A DNA stretch of 64,000 bases, taken from the NCBI GenBank assembly GCA_022835595.1, contig BQUP01000008.1:372001-436000 (forward strand), in the 5' to 3' direction. Positions 10,868-22,800 of this stretch are shown piece by piece; within the stretch, counting starts at the first letter, position 1; every line of letters starts with the position of its first letter. The position numbers and the translations under genes were made by a program. Source of the DNA: Cystobasidium ongulense (lineage: Eukaryota > Basidiomycota > Cystobasidiomycetes > Cystobasidiales > Cystobasidiaceae). Below the pieces are notes generated by a model. It did no database searches and had not been told where the DNA came from. It worked only from the letters and a program-made list of their open reading frames with translations.

Positions 10868-11275
10868 TGAATAGACGAGTGCGAATGGTAATGAGAGCAA
10901 GAGCGCAAGATTTCCATTTCGCTATCAACGTCGACAGCCACTTTTCGAATCGCCCGATCATCCTGCGAAGACAGCATGACGAGCAGTTTGCCAAAAAGGT
11001 GAAATGACAGGTTACTCCATTGCGAAAACGAGAGCTCCTAGAACAACGATCTATGTAAGGTAAGAAACTAGAAGAAAAGAAACTAACAAAGAAAGAGCGT
11101 TTTTCATTTTGCGGTAACAAGGACAAGACGACAATGACTACTAATAAGCGGGTATATATTTCTGGCCGTACTTCTCAAACTGAAACATATCACTTCAACA
11201 ATATATTGTTGTTTGGGGATTGTGTAGCGCCATGCAAATGTGCATTGCGGTATTCTAGGTGGGTATATCTTGAAC
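10868..11275. other. Intergenic region
   Basis: Promoter side of the Smr gene and 3' side of the NuSAP-like gene, both on the minus strand. It contains the 16-bp palindrome at 11196-11211. No gene seen. Confidence 0.45.
11196..11211. repeat. Perfect 16-bp palindrome downstream of the NuSAP-like gene
   Basis: CAACAATATATTGTTG equals its own reverse complement. It lies 65-80 bases after the stop codon of the minus-strand gene ending at 11276, and contains TATATA, which matches the yeast polyadenylation efficiency element. A 3'-end processing role is plausible but not shown. Confidence 0.45.
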
Positions 11276-14200
11276 TTAACGCCAAGCCGGCCGACTACTT
11301 ACACTTCCAGTAGCGGTATGACTGGAGGAGAGACTTGAGATCTTGCTAGGCGAGCGTGGCATAGTGGAAGAAGAAGTAGTATTCGAAGATATTGACGATT
11401 GCGTAGAGAGTTGAATTTGTGATCCCAATTTCTTAGCTCTAATTCTTCTAGCTTGAGCGATTGAATCATCTAAATTTCCTTTCATAGGGGAACTTCGATG
11501 GGCGGCTGATATTGATGATATTTTCTTCTTTTCAAGTGTGTTGTGTACACCTGTACGTGGAGAGACAAGATTCGTTCTGTCTGTTGCGGGATTTGGTCGA
11601 GGTGAGAGTGCTTGACGAGGAGATGCGAGGCTATCTAAATCCTGGCGGGATTGCTGTCGTGCTAAAGAGGCGATAGTAGGTCTTGTAACACTGCCTGTTG
11701 CGGTTACAGCCGGTGTTCCTACACAGAAGGAGATAAATCAGCTGATTCTGCAGCCTTTTTACTTGTGTCTCGAGCAAAGTACTCACGCTGTTGTAAAGTA
11801 CCAAAATCTGACTCATGCTGCGATTGACTGTGTATACTCTTCGAGCTGCTAGAACTGATGATTCCTCCGCCTAAAGTAGCTTTACTAGATAGAGAAGAAG
11901 AGGATCCAAACGACTTAAGGGAGCTAAAAGTCGATTTGAATAGCTTAGAAGCTGTTCCGTTTGCATTTGAGCTGGGACCATGTGCAAGAGTATTCACGTT
12001 TAATGATGCAGAAGGAAGTGGTGGTAGCTTGCCTGAATTTGAGCAAACACACGTTATAGTAAGCCGAATTGCCCACTTCCTACTCTGAACAATATAAAAG
12101 GAGGAAAGCAAGGCTCACGCGTACTAGGATTGACAGCCGCTTTCCTAGGCGATACACTCGCTCTTCCAGCTCTTCTTTGTGGTACGCTAGAAGAAGAAGC
12201 AAAATTGTGTCCAGTCTGCATATTTCTAATCCGCTCTCTATCTTCCGCTTGTTGAGCTGAGCTCTTCACAATCTTAGGTCGAGGGGGTATGACTGGTGCA
12301 TAACGACCTTGCTGGTTCAGACTTAATGAGGCTGAGCCAGTATTATTCGTTAGAGATAAAGCCGGACAAGATGCTTGTTTGTGAACTGTATTCTGAATCA
12401 TTTTCGCATTTTGGGTTGTTGAAAGGACAGTCACAGCGTCTGCCGATTCCGTCCTAGTGCGCTTGTTGGGCTGATGTTCCTTTTTTAGGTCTCCGTTCGA
12501 GACTTTGCGTCTTGCAGCGTAATGATTGGCGATGCTATCCATCCTAGTAGACGTTATTCGTTATTAATGATTTGAAGATGTCAGCCTGAAAAGTCAATAT
12601 CACACAATTGGGCAATTCGGACTTACGTCTTGAATTCCTTGTCGTGTTTACCTTCAAATCTCACTCCATTCCTAGTCTGTAGATTTCCGCTCGAAGCAGT
12701 ACGGGGCATGAAGCCATGCTGTGGTCTCGCATCAGGACCTGATGGTACACTTTTACTCGAAGATGATGGTACAACTCCAGTACGTCGTTGTAATTCTTCC
12801 AATTGTTTAGCAATTGCGAATCCATCTATTCGTTTTAAGAAGGAATCATCCGTTAGAGGTTGTTGACGTGGTGATCCAAATACAAAAGGTTGTTGATATG
12901 GAGCGTTCTCATGTACTGATTCCAATGTATCTGACGAGGGCTGAGTCTTGCCTTTATCATTCCCCATAGTAACAGTCGTACCGCTAGAATCGCCTTCTTG
13001 TCCATCTAGTACCTGAAGAGATGTTGAATCTTGTCGAATAGCTTGATTCGCAACAGTAGCGAAAGAAGGTAAAGGAGGAGCCTCTAAATCAAATCTAGGG
13101 GGACTAGCGGCTATCAAACTCATTTTCTTAGGTAGAGCAGCTATCTTTCTACCTGGAGTCATTGCAGATTCGAGTAGTGGTAATCTCGGAATCAATCTAA
13201 TAGAACCATATTTCCCTTCTTCTTCATCGTTCAACATGTCATTATCATCATCTTCTTGCAAATCATGAAGATATCGTTTTTGAGCTGACATTGGAATTCT
13301 TTGATTTGTCAGTGTTTGTTGTACTTGTGCTTGTTGTGCGTTGAAAGGCTTATTAGGAGATTGACGTGGTGAAATCAATATTACACCTGGAGGAGGTGGC
13401 CAGATTGGGACATTTGCCAAATCAACGGAATCACCTTCGAATGGTGAACGTGGAACGAAAGAACAGTCTGGATAAGTTGAATTTGCTTGGACGAATGAAT
13501 CTTCTACTATTCTAAATGCAGGAGTTGGAGGAGGAGGAGGAGCTTGATGCGTATTCTCAGTCGAATTCGAAGTTGAGGCTACTGCGTTTACGAACAAAGA
13601 GGGATGCTTGAAGGTATTTCCAGATTTGTTATGCGCTTCAGAGGCGTATGAAGAGTTCTGTTCAGGAAGATTGTCGCTCGCACGTGATGAAGAAGCAAGA
13701 CCAGCTCGCGTAGTTCGGATTGAAGAGAGCGAGTCCGAACTGCTTGAAGTGGACAAAGCAGGGCCACCAAATACAGAAGCTAGTTTATCTTTCCAGCTTG
13801 ATGATCTGGTTATAGTGTGTGCGTCTGTATGTATACAAGCACAGAGTGACAGAGAGAACGCATAAAATAGTAGAGCATGTCAGAATGTGTCGATTGAACA
13901 TCCACGCCACCTCATGCTGGACAAATGGCAATGAAAGGTGGGAAGAGCAAGCAGGACACGACATACCAGCAGATAGAGAACCGAATTCATCGATAGATAC
14001 TCTCGAGTTCACAAAGTTTGGTCTTGTGTGACTCTCGAATGAGCCAGGTAGATTTCCAGAGTAATGTTGTGCTTCTTGAGCCTCTTCTTCATCTAGGATA
14101 TCAAACGAGCCATCTAGAGGAGTAGCGACACTGTTACACTCTTCTGAGCTTCCATATTGTATTGATGGTGTATCTCTTAATGCTTTCAATCGCTTGATGA

Positions 14201-14394
14201 GGTGGTCCTTCTGTAGTCATCCGAATACATCGATATCTCTATCAGCCATAGACTATATCGCAGTCAACGACAAACAGTTTGCCTACCTTGCCAGTCGACT
14301 TCAAGCCATGTCGCGCACATAGGGAACGCAGCTGTTGATGCTTGAGACTGTCCAACGCTGGACTGTTGTGCACTATTGCTTCCATTTGCCCCAT
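11276..14394 (-). CDS. SAP-domain protein with a NuSAP-like motif
   Basis: Exons 14394-14287, 14210-13967, 13824-12627, 12543-12119, 12032-11787 and 11718-11276 give 887 residues; all phases agree. The N-terminal SAP motif, a DNA- or chromatin-binding helix pair, is rebuilt by splicing exons 1 and 2 at about 14-48: LDSLKHQQLRSLCARHGLK, then STGKKDHLIKRLKAL. The middle is Ser/Pro-rich and disordered. At the exon 3-4 junction is HDKEFKTMDSIANHY, which closely matches the conserved core of vertebrate NuSAP (FKKLHEAHFKEMESIDQY), a spindle microtubule-associated SAP protein with the same N-terminal SAP. The C-terminal half is basic and Ser-rich and closes with SIAQARRIRAKKLG. A nuclear or mitotic-spindle role is therefore a reasonable inference. 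Exon 3's acceptor was chosen to keep the frame open. Upstream sequence is open without ATG support. Confidence 0.75.
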
Positions 14395-15013
14395 CGTTGT
14401 TGTTCGCCCGCCACGACGGAGAGAGCAAGAGCCAGAGCAAGAGCAACAAGGCGACAGAGAGTGGTGCAAGTTCCGGAACGAGCGAACGAGGTGCAAGTAA
14501 TGACATGAGTGAATGCTTGTTCCACCATAATATACGACAATAATGCTATTTGATCTACTGGGCTTTGCAACTAGATCGTTACTGCGACTATCGAGCATGC
14601 ACAAAGCACGTCTCGATGACCTGACATACACAATCAGGACTCGGACAAACCCCCAAGCGTGAAGCAGCTGCACTAGATCCACGCCTTGCCATATCCTCTT
14701 CTCTAGTCTGAAGCCAACCCTCTGCTTGCTCTGCCCTCCTTCACCGTAACTACGGGTTGAGGTGCATTCCACAGAGTATGAAGTCTGCCCAAGAACGTCA
14801 GCGCTATATCTGTTGGGTCCACCCTACTTCAGGGAGTGTTGACATGTCTATGCTTTGCAAGCAAGGTTACGCATGGAATTGGTGAACAGGTCGATGGGAA
14901 GCCAACCCAAAAGCCAGCCCAATTTTCTATCCTCTGCGACGTGATCGCCTTAAGCTTCTTTGTCTTTGACCAGATCCAACTACTGCACGACCTACTGAAG
15001 ATCTCTGTATGAC
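14395..15013. promoter_or_regulatory. Divergent intergenic region with two candidate uORFs
   Basis: Lies between the NuSAP-like gene (minus) and the F-box/ankyrin gene (plus). A 35-codon ATG frame (14778-14885) and a two-codon frame (15009-15017) precede the F-box start and are listed separately. The minus-strand frame continuing upstream of 14394 has no homology. Confidence 0.45.
14778..14885 (+). promoter_or_regulatory. Candidate uORF upstream of the F-box/ankyrin gene
   Basis: ATG frame of 35 codons plus TGA (starting MKSAQERQRYICW), 128 bases before the F-box start. It could be an untranslated-leader frame or lie upstream of the transcription start. No homology seen. Confidence 0.25.
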
Positions 15014-15017
15014 ATGA
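15009..15017 (+). promoter_or_regulatory. Minimal uORF overlapping the F-box/ankyrin start codon
   Basis: ATG-ACA-TGA at 15009-15017 overlaps the main start ATG (15014-15016) by an ATGA. Ribosomes starting at the first ATG would stop right on the main start, an arrangement that can give termination-reinitiation control. The overlap is directly visible; function is inference. Confidence 0.4.
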
Positions 15018-16439
15018 CCTCTTTGTTCGAGGCGTTGCCTGCAGAGGTGAGCTATACTCCCTTGACGCTGGACTGTTTGCTTGGATGCTTCATTGTGGCT
15101 GATGCGAATACACATGCCAGATCATCCTACAAATCCACCTTATCTCTACATCTTCCACTCTACCTTCTGTATCTCGATATATAAATTCCTGCATAGCTTC
15201 GAGTTCAACACCTTTTTATAGAGCTCAATGGCTCTTACGTCGTCTAGCTCGTGAAGGGTTTACTCCTTCTTCGACTTTGGTACCTCGTTCATCTTTATCA
15301 TCTACGGCTCAACAACCAGGATTGAGACGACGACGTATACCTGCTCACGTTGTACTACGACCGCGTTCATCAAGTGATGGTGCTTGGATTCGTGATGATA
15401 CTCCAGGAACATCACCAGAAGTAACAGACGCTTTATTCTTAAACAAAGCATTGAGATTCCCAATTTGTAACTTGGAAACTATACTACTACTCGAGAAATT
15501 ATGCTTGGACAATTTGAATAAAAGAATACAAGCTAGATATGAACAAGGGGAATCGAAGAAGAGGCAAGAGAGATATATGGCTCGTATCAGAGGTACAATT
15601 GGTAATCCTTCTTCAATGGACAATGCTAGAGTAGAAGGAAAGGAAGATGATGCTCGCCCTCCTCCAGCTACTTTCTTACCACTCCCTCCTAAATCTATCG
15701 ATATCCCTAAACGACTATTCAGGAATTTAAGCTCTTCTTCCACTCTTTCAAGTTCTTCCTCTCCATCCTCTATTTCAAGTTCAAAAGAAGAAACAGTAAT
15801 TAACACTAAAACTAGATTCGAATCAGAAGATCTACCTCTCTTACTGCATATAATAACGAATCTACAAGGAAATCCGAATTCAAATAAAGGATATGCATTA
15901 GCTAAATCGGTACTCTCAAGACACTTATTCTTGATTGAAATATTACTCGAATACAATGCTGATCCCACTATTAAAGATTATATGGCTGTCATGCTAGCTA
16001 TAGGACGGAAAGATTTAGAAGTTGCGAAAATGTTAGTTGAGAGAGAGGATGGATCGTCACTTTACACGCGGACTTTATCGCAAATAGAGCAACAACAGCA
16101 GGCAACAGCACCGTCTTCATCGTCGCAACATGTCCAAATAGTTAATGCTCAAGCAAGCAAGAAAAGAAAGAGAGGACAGGAAGAAAGAACATCAACGTCA
16201 ACAAGATTATCACCAAAGAGAAGAAAAGTAGAAGATCGATTCCAAGTTACTTCTGAAATGCTGGAATTGGCAGTTAAATTGGAATATGAACCTTTGATCA
16301 AGTATTTCATGGACAAAGGTGAGTACTCTACATTTTCTCAACTCCAAGTATCGTCGAAGCAGATGCTGATGAATATTGTTGTTTTCTTTGGATAGGCGCT
16401 GTTCCTAATCTGAAAACACTGCTTATGTTGCAAGGGTAG
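15014..16439 (+). CDS. F-box plus ankyrin-like repeat protein
   Basis: Exons 15014-15046, 15121-16318 and 16396-16439 give 424 residues. Splicing the 33-nt first exon to exon 2 yields an N-terminal F-box-like motif (MTSLFEALPAEIILQIHLIS, then TLPSVSRYINSCI), followed by FYRAQWLLRRLAREGFTP. The central part has ankyrin-type helix pairs (HLFLIEILLEYNADPTIKDY, then AVMLAIGRKDLEVAKMLVER; and LAVKLEYEPLIKYFMDKGA, then VPNLKTLL). Polyserine stretches and two basic runs (KKRKRG and SPKRRK) suggest nuclear entry. It probably acts as an SCF substrate adaptor, ankyrin repeats being the target-binding part; no target can be named. The reading upstream of 15277 has no ATG in the long frame, which is what points to the spliced first exon. 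Confidence 0.72.
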
Positions 16440-17095
16440 GATATGACCGCCATGATATCGGAAAGAGTACGGTATTGGTCGCAAGGTAACTGAGGATTAT
16501 CGATGTAGCATAGCATGTAGTACTGTTCCTCTCAGCAATCTGAAGCAGCAGTCCCATTGTCGAAAGCGTTGCGAGCCTGATCTCGGACAGTTTCTTGGTT
16601 GCCACCACCAGGTCATGCTGCTAGAGACTACCCACCTCGGGCTTTCCAGCATCAAGCGAGCGTGCAGCAGACAGTGCCGGAGAGTGTCGGGCTGGATCAA
16701 CTGGTCATTGGTCCCACCACTCGTCGAGCAACTGCTGGAGCTCCGGTTCCTTCCTCAGATGATCACCGGGCCGGTGGGCATTTCCGAGCAAGCCAGCCAG
16801 CTCGAGGCGAGTGAGTGATATGATAGAGGTGCGCGGATGTGGATGGGAGATGTCGCTCCACCTCCAACCGGCTGCACCAACAAAGCACCGTACATCGCAC
16901 AGTGAGCAGTCTCGTTACACCGCTCGTGCCCTGCTGGACCGCCATCTCTGCCTGCTTGCCTGCTGGCTGGCTCGTCCACCGGCTACAAGCTGCTGATACC
17001 GTAGTCGGTCAAGTCAAGTCTCCACGCTGAACGCTGCGCATTTCTCTTTCACAGGCATACACAACACGCATCGCATACTCGACATTATATCGACA
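16440..17095. other. Intergenic region upstream of malate synthase
   Basis: About 650 bases with several short overlapping open frames on both strands, none with an identifiable product. It should hold the malate synthase promoter; I could not pick out carbon-source regulatory sites with confidence. Confidence 0.4.
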
Positions 17096-19421
17096 ATGTC
17101 CCTCCCTAATGGCGTACAGGTCAATGGTATGTCGTTCGTGCTCTTGTTCCTCTCTCTTCAGCTTGTCGCCGTCCTAGATGCCATTCTGATGACATCGCGC
17201 TCTTTCTCTCTATTTGCTGGACGGCCTGCGGATCTCCTCGTATCCTTCGTGTTGCGTCATATTCAATGCATTGTGCACCGACTACACCTCACATACTGTT
17301 CAACTGCCCTCAGGCCCCATCGAAGGTCAGTCTGTTATCGCTCCCTCCGGCTTTTAGCTGCACAGACTAACCCGGTACCTTCCTCGCTCTTTCATCCAGG
17401 CGACCACAAGAAGATCCTAAGCAACGAGACACTGCAATTCCTAGCTATCCTACACAGGACTTTCGAACCCACTCGCAAGCAGGTGCGTGTGTTTCCTCTC
17501 TTGTCATTCACTTGACTTCCCAAATCTTTCCCCTCTTGCCACTCACCCGAACCCCGCACTCGTTTCCGAACGGACGCTGATTTCCGTCTTCATCTCACTC
17601 GGTCCTCTCTTACTTTCTCAATCCGCTCTATCCACTCTATCCGCAATATTGACAACTTGATCGTCCGAAATCCTCACGCCGAATCTAGCTCCTACAAAGA
17701 CGAGCACTCCAACAAAATCTATTCGATGGTGGCGCTCTACCTGATTTCAACCCTGAAACAAGAGCAATTAGAGAAGATGATACTTGGTCTTGCGCTCCTC
17801 CGGCTCCCGGATTGCAGGATAGAAGAGTTGAAATCACGGGCCCTGTTGACAGGAAGATGGTCATTAATGCTTTGAATAGTGGAGCTGCTACTTACATGGC
17901 GGATTTCGAGGGTGAGCCGAGACGAAGTGCTTGTTTGCAATCGAACCACCTGCTAACTGTGTTTCCCTTGTCTCGACAGACTCCAATGCACCATCCTGGC
18001 TCAACAATCTCGATGGACAAGCCAATCTCTACGACGCTATCAGACGTCAGATCGCATTCAAAGACGCCAAGTCTGGGAAGGAATACAAACTAAACGAAAA
18101 GACAGCTACTCTTCTCGTTCGAGCTAGAGGATGGCATCTCGAGGAACGACATGTCGTTGTCGATGGTCAGCCAATGTCAGGCTCACTTTTCGATTTTGGT
18201 GTTTTCTTTTTGAATAATGCCGCTGAACAAGTTAAGCGTGGAAGAGGACCATACTTTTACCTCCCCAAAATGGAACACTACCTGGAAGCTAGACTTTGGA
18301 ATGATGTTTTCTGCCTTGCTCAAGATTATATTGGCATGAAGAGAGGTACAATCAGAGGAACTGTTCTTATTGAAACTATTACTGGTGTCTTCAACATGGA
18401 TGAAATCCTCTATGAACTCCGAGAACATTCATCAGGTCTCAATTGCGGAAGATGGGATTATATCTTTTCATTTATTAAAAAGATGAGAAACAATCCTACT
18501 TTTGTCATGCCTGATAGATCAAACATTACAATGACAGTCCCTTTCATGGATGCGTATGTTAGACTACTCATCAAGACATGCCACAGACGTAAAGTAGCAG
18601 CAATTGGTGGAATGGCAGCTCAAATCCCTATCAAAGATGATCAAAAAGCAAATGATGCAGCAATGGAAAAAGTGAAAGCTGATAAATTAAGAGAAGTCAA
18701 AGCTGGTCATGACGGTACTTGGGTAGCCCATCCAGCATTAGTTAAAATTGCTTTGGAAATATTCAATGAACATATGCCAGGACCAAATCAATATCACATC
18801 AGACGAGAAGATGTTAATGTTAATACTTTGGATTTATTGAATACAAATGTTCCTGGTAAAATTACAGAAGCTGGTATTAGATCTAATTTATACGCTTTAT
18901 TGATCTATGTCGGTAATTGGGTGGGAGGTCTAGGTTGTGTTCCGGTCAATTATATGATGGAAGATGCAGCTACTGCTGAGATTGCTCGTGTACAAATTTG
19001 GCATTGGATGTGAGTCTGTCCTTCTTATTCATTTTTCGATGGAGAAAGCACGAGGACTGATGTGTTGAATGCTTTTCTTTTTGCGAATGTTCAAATCTAC
19101 AGCAAACATGGAGCTTGCTTAGATAATGGAACCAAAATCACAGCTGAATATATTGATAAAATACTTGATGAAGAAACTAAAAAGGTTAAAGGAGTTCCTG
19201 AGGGACAATTGGAAACTGCTAGAAAGTATATGAGTGCTCAGGTGAGTTTTAATCTCTTCCTGTCTCCTACTCTACCTGAAATAAATGCTTATTGATGTAC
19301 TTTGTTGGATTGTTAGGCCCATTCACCTCAACTATCCGATTTCTTGACAAGTGACTTGATGTCTCACCTTGCTGAAGATGCTGCTCCTACTCGACCTGCA
19401 GTCGCCAAAGGTAGACTATAA
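17096..19421 (+). CDS. Malate synthase (glyoxylate cycle)
   Basis: Condenses glyoxylate with acetyl-CoA to malate, allowing growth on fatty acids, acetate or ethanol; normally peroxisomal or cytosolic in fungi. Exons 17096-17126, 17314-17325, 17400-17482, 17689-17911, 17980-19009, 19103-19241 and 19317-19421 give 540 residues, the family's usual length. The PROSITE malate synthase signature is complete: [16 protein letters not shown]. Other conserved blocks: [40 protein letters not shown], and the C-terminal [13 protein letters not shown] made by splicing exons 5 and 6. Exon 2 is only 12 nt (GPIEG joins) and is needed to link the N-terminus to [16 protein letters not shown] in phase. The C-terminus is AKGRL, close to but not a standard PTS1 (S/A/C-K/R-L). 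Exon 1 ATG follows CGACA in the usual context. Confidence 0.95.
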
Positions 19422-19830
19422 AAGCACACAAAAATTAGGTCCTGTTATAAAACAGAACTTTTCTAGCATGTATCAAAAACCACTTTCAACAAGCTCGTAA
19501 GGGGAACCACACCCGACTATTTCTTTTAGCATACGTATAGCCCAGGCCACTCTTGAAAGAGCTGCCGCTTATGTCGTGATTAGTAGTATCACGGTGGCGA
19601 ATGTTCAAAGGCAAATCCATCCTGTTCGCTCTACCGAATACTGTATCTTTGCTAGCTTAATCCATGTCCATTGCAATACTATTGAAGTTACACATGTATC
19701 TATGCCTGAGCCTGCACTGCTTTGCCTTGCCTCGTCCTCGATCGGCTTGCTCGCATGTTTGAGCAGTGCCTCTTGACGGACTTTGTCTCTTTCATCCGTA
19801 TCATCTACACCTCGACAACGACACGCGACA
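19422..19830. other. Intergenic region
   Basis: Malate synthase 3' UTR and Doa10 promoter. A TTG-started extension of the Doa10 frame begins at 19783 but has no ATG. Nothing else seen. Confidence 0.4.
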
Positions 19831-22800
19831 ATGTCGAGTCTATCAGATGGACTAGTACCACCTTTCTCACCTACTACGATGGACGATAGCGAAAAGACGT
19901 GCCGTGTCTGTCGTTCAGGAGAAGAGCCCGGTAATCCATTGTATAAACCTTGCAAATGCTCTGGATCAATAAGTTGGATACATCAAGACTGTTTAGAGAG
20001 TTGGTTGAGCGTTAGTAGAGCTCAGAGATGTGAATTATGTAAACATCCTTTTAAATGGGAAAAAGGTGCGTTTTCTTACCATCTTTTTTGAAACGCGGTG
20101 CCAACATGCATATGGCTGACCTCCCTTGCATTGGAATAACCATCTACTGTACGCTCAGTCTACGCCTCTCAAGCACCCGCGAAACTACCACCGACCCTCA
20201 TAGCACGTCATCTTATACAGACAATAATCACAGGGATATCCTACTTTATTCGTTTCTTATTCGTAGCATTCATGTGGTTAGCTTTCTTACCTTATTCGAT
20301 ATTATGGGTATGGAGAGGATTATTTCATCTAGCCAAAGGATGGGGTACTTCTTGGACTGCTGCTATTCAAGAAGTTGAATGGAGTACAGTTGCTTTATCA
20401 TCTATATTCACCCCTAGCGAACAACAGCCTTTTCGAACGAACGTAACTGCTGCTGCTCTGGCGGCACAAGCTGCTGCTAGTGTTACACCCGCAGCTACAG
20501 CAAGTCAAACAGCATTATCACATACTATTCAAGATGAAGATGGTGCTATCAAGACGTTAAGCAGGATGATAAATGGTACGATTGTCAGCACAAGTGTTAA
20601 ACCAAAAGTCGAAGCACTCGAAGATGCTATTTCCGAATTGTTCAAGGCCTGGTTTAAACCCGAGGACAAATCGTCGAACCTACAACAAGCCGTACTCGAT
20701 GCGACACAAACAGTCACCATCTCAAACGCAAACGTTACTTCATCATGGCTTCCGAGATCTGCATTCGTCGACCGCGCTCTGTTTGCAAGTACGGAAGCTC
20801 TGAGTAGTAAATGGAAGGCACATAAAGGTCTACTATAGTACGTCCCTTCTGGAGCATACCTCTTCTTGACATCGTGTGGGTGGTATTTTACTGATCCGCT
20901 TTCATCTAAACATTGCTGTAGTTCCGTCGGCGAAGATATCTTTTCCGGACAAGTCATCGTAGCCTGCGTAGTCGTAGCGTTCATTGCTGCATTCCTCCTT
21001 CGAGAATGGGTGATGGCGAACCAACCACATGCACATGCAGCAGAAGACCACGAACCTGTACCAAATGTATTGGGCAACGTGAATCAAGCACAAGTAAGAG
21101 CAGTTGAAGAAGTAATGGCTAGATTTGAAGAAATAAACGCAAGAAGAGATAGAGAAGGTGGTCAAGATGATGCTCGGTTCCCTTTTGGAGTTGAAGCGCA
21201 TCGTGAACTCGGACTGCCACCTCTGGAACCGATAGTTGCTAGGAATCTTGACGCAAGAAGAAACGATGCGGAAAGCGTTAGGATCAGAGAAGAAGATTGG
21301 GCTTTATATAATGAAGGGCGGAATACACCTCAATCTGAAAGGGACACATCTGCTTCACTCCCTTTTGATTACGGAGGAAACAGGAGAAATACGTCTTCCC
21401 GACCAACATCACCGACTCCCTCGGATGAAGAAACCTCCGCTGGTCTGATCAGAAGGCGAGCATGGGGCAGTGAGCGCGATCTAGGTATGAATGGGCAAAT
21501 TCCAAGTAGTGCTACAGGAAGCAATTTCCCACATAGGAGCAACGATATGCCTGCTTCACCGTACGCGCAAGCATCAGGAGCCTCGACTTCCGGTAATACT
21601 TCTCCTTTATCGCCTGTAGCAAGACCGCGCACCTACTCGAATGATTTCGGCATAGAATCAGCTTCGGATGGTGAGTCTGACCATGAACCATTAGCGGCTC
21701 CCGTACCAGGTCCTGCTCCGAATCCTGCAAGAAGACCACGAGTGCATGACTTCGACAATGACAGTGACTCGGAAGATGGCGATGAAGACGATGATATGTT
21801 CGGTGGTGTGGGTGCCGCAGATCCTAATGCTCCAATAGCAGAGAACGACCCAGCAGCATTCGATGGAGACGATAACCCAGACGATCTATTCTTCGAAGCT
21901 GATCTACAGGGTATCTTGGAAGCAGTCGGAATACATGGACCTATACTAGCTCTGCTGCAAAACGTAGCTCTCGTCACGCTACTCATCGCATGCCTGCTTG
22001 TTGTGTCAGTTTGGCTCCCACTTATGTTCGGCAAGACGATAGCAGCAGTAAGTATTATTTTTTCCACGCCCGAAATGCGCGTGAGTTGTGGTTCACGTAC
22101 TGACTGATATAAAATCTTTCCTACAGACAAACGCTCAGAAGATCTTCCTCCTGCCTATCAATTTTGTTCGCCTCTTTACGGACCCTTTAGCCGATCGACT
22201 CGTTGGCTTGCTCGGCAAGAGACAAGATACAGTACCTATATCTACGGTCAAACGCCGTTTGTTAAGCGCCCTAGGCATGTTTAGCGCATCTTCATCAACC
22301 CACAGCAAGCCATTGTCAAGTCAATTTCAGTTTTACATCGAAGCATACCTCGCGGATATTCGGACTGCCATTACAGCAATCTTCGTCAGTGGCTTCAGAG
22401 GGATGAAGAATCAATGGTATGCAATGGCAATTGGAGATTCAAATATAGATCGTACATTGTGCATTGTGCTGGGCTATTTGGTCATTGGCGCAGCTGCAGG
22501 TGCCTATCTCCATCATACTCAGAATATACAAGCTCGTGAAGCAGGCGCAGCAGTCCGTGATATCGTTAAGCAGCATTTCCTTCTCGTTAAGGTAAGAGGA
22601 AGAAGGGTTTAGGGCAGCTTAGAAAGCTTCCTTCAAAAGATTAAAAGACTCCTAACTGACATCTGATTTTGCTTTTCCTTCCCAGGCCGCAATGTTCTTT
22701 TTCGTTGAAATCGTTATATTCCCAACAATATGTGGATTATTGATCAATCTTTCTACCGTCCCCTTAATACCCGAATCAACAATCTCAACTAGACTAGCAT

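Noticed and set aside
16599-17030. Several short frames upstream of malate synthase
   Set aside because: GC-rich overlapping frames on both strands without ATG context or homology; typical of non-coding sequence.
19411-19530. Possible extra last exon of malate synthase via a GT at 19411
   Set aside because: The donor is weak and the resulting tail gives neither a peroxisomal signal nor family similarity.
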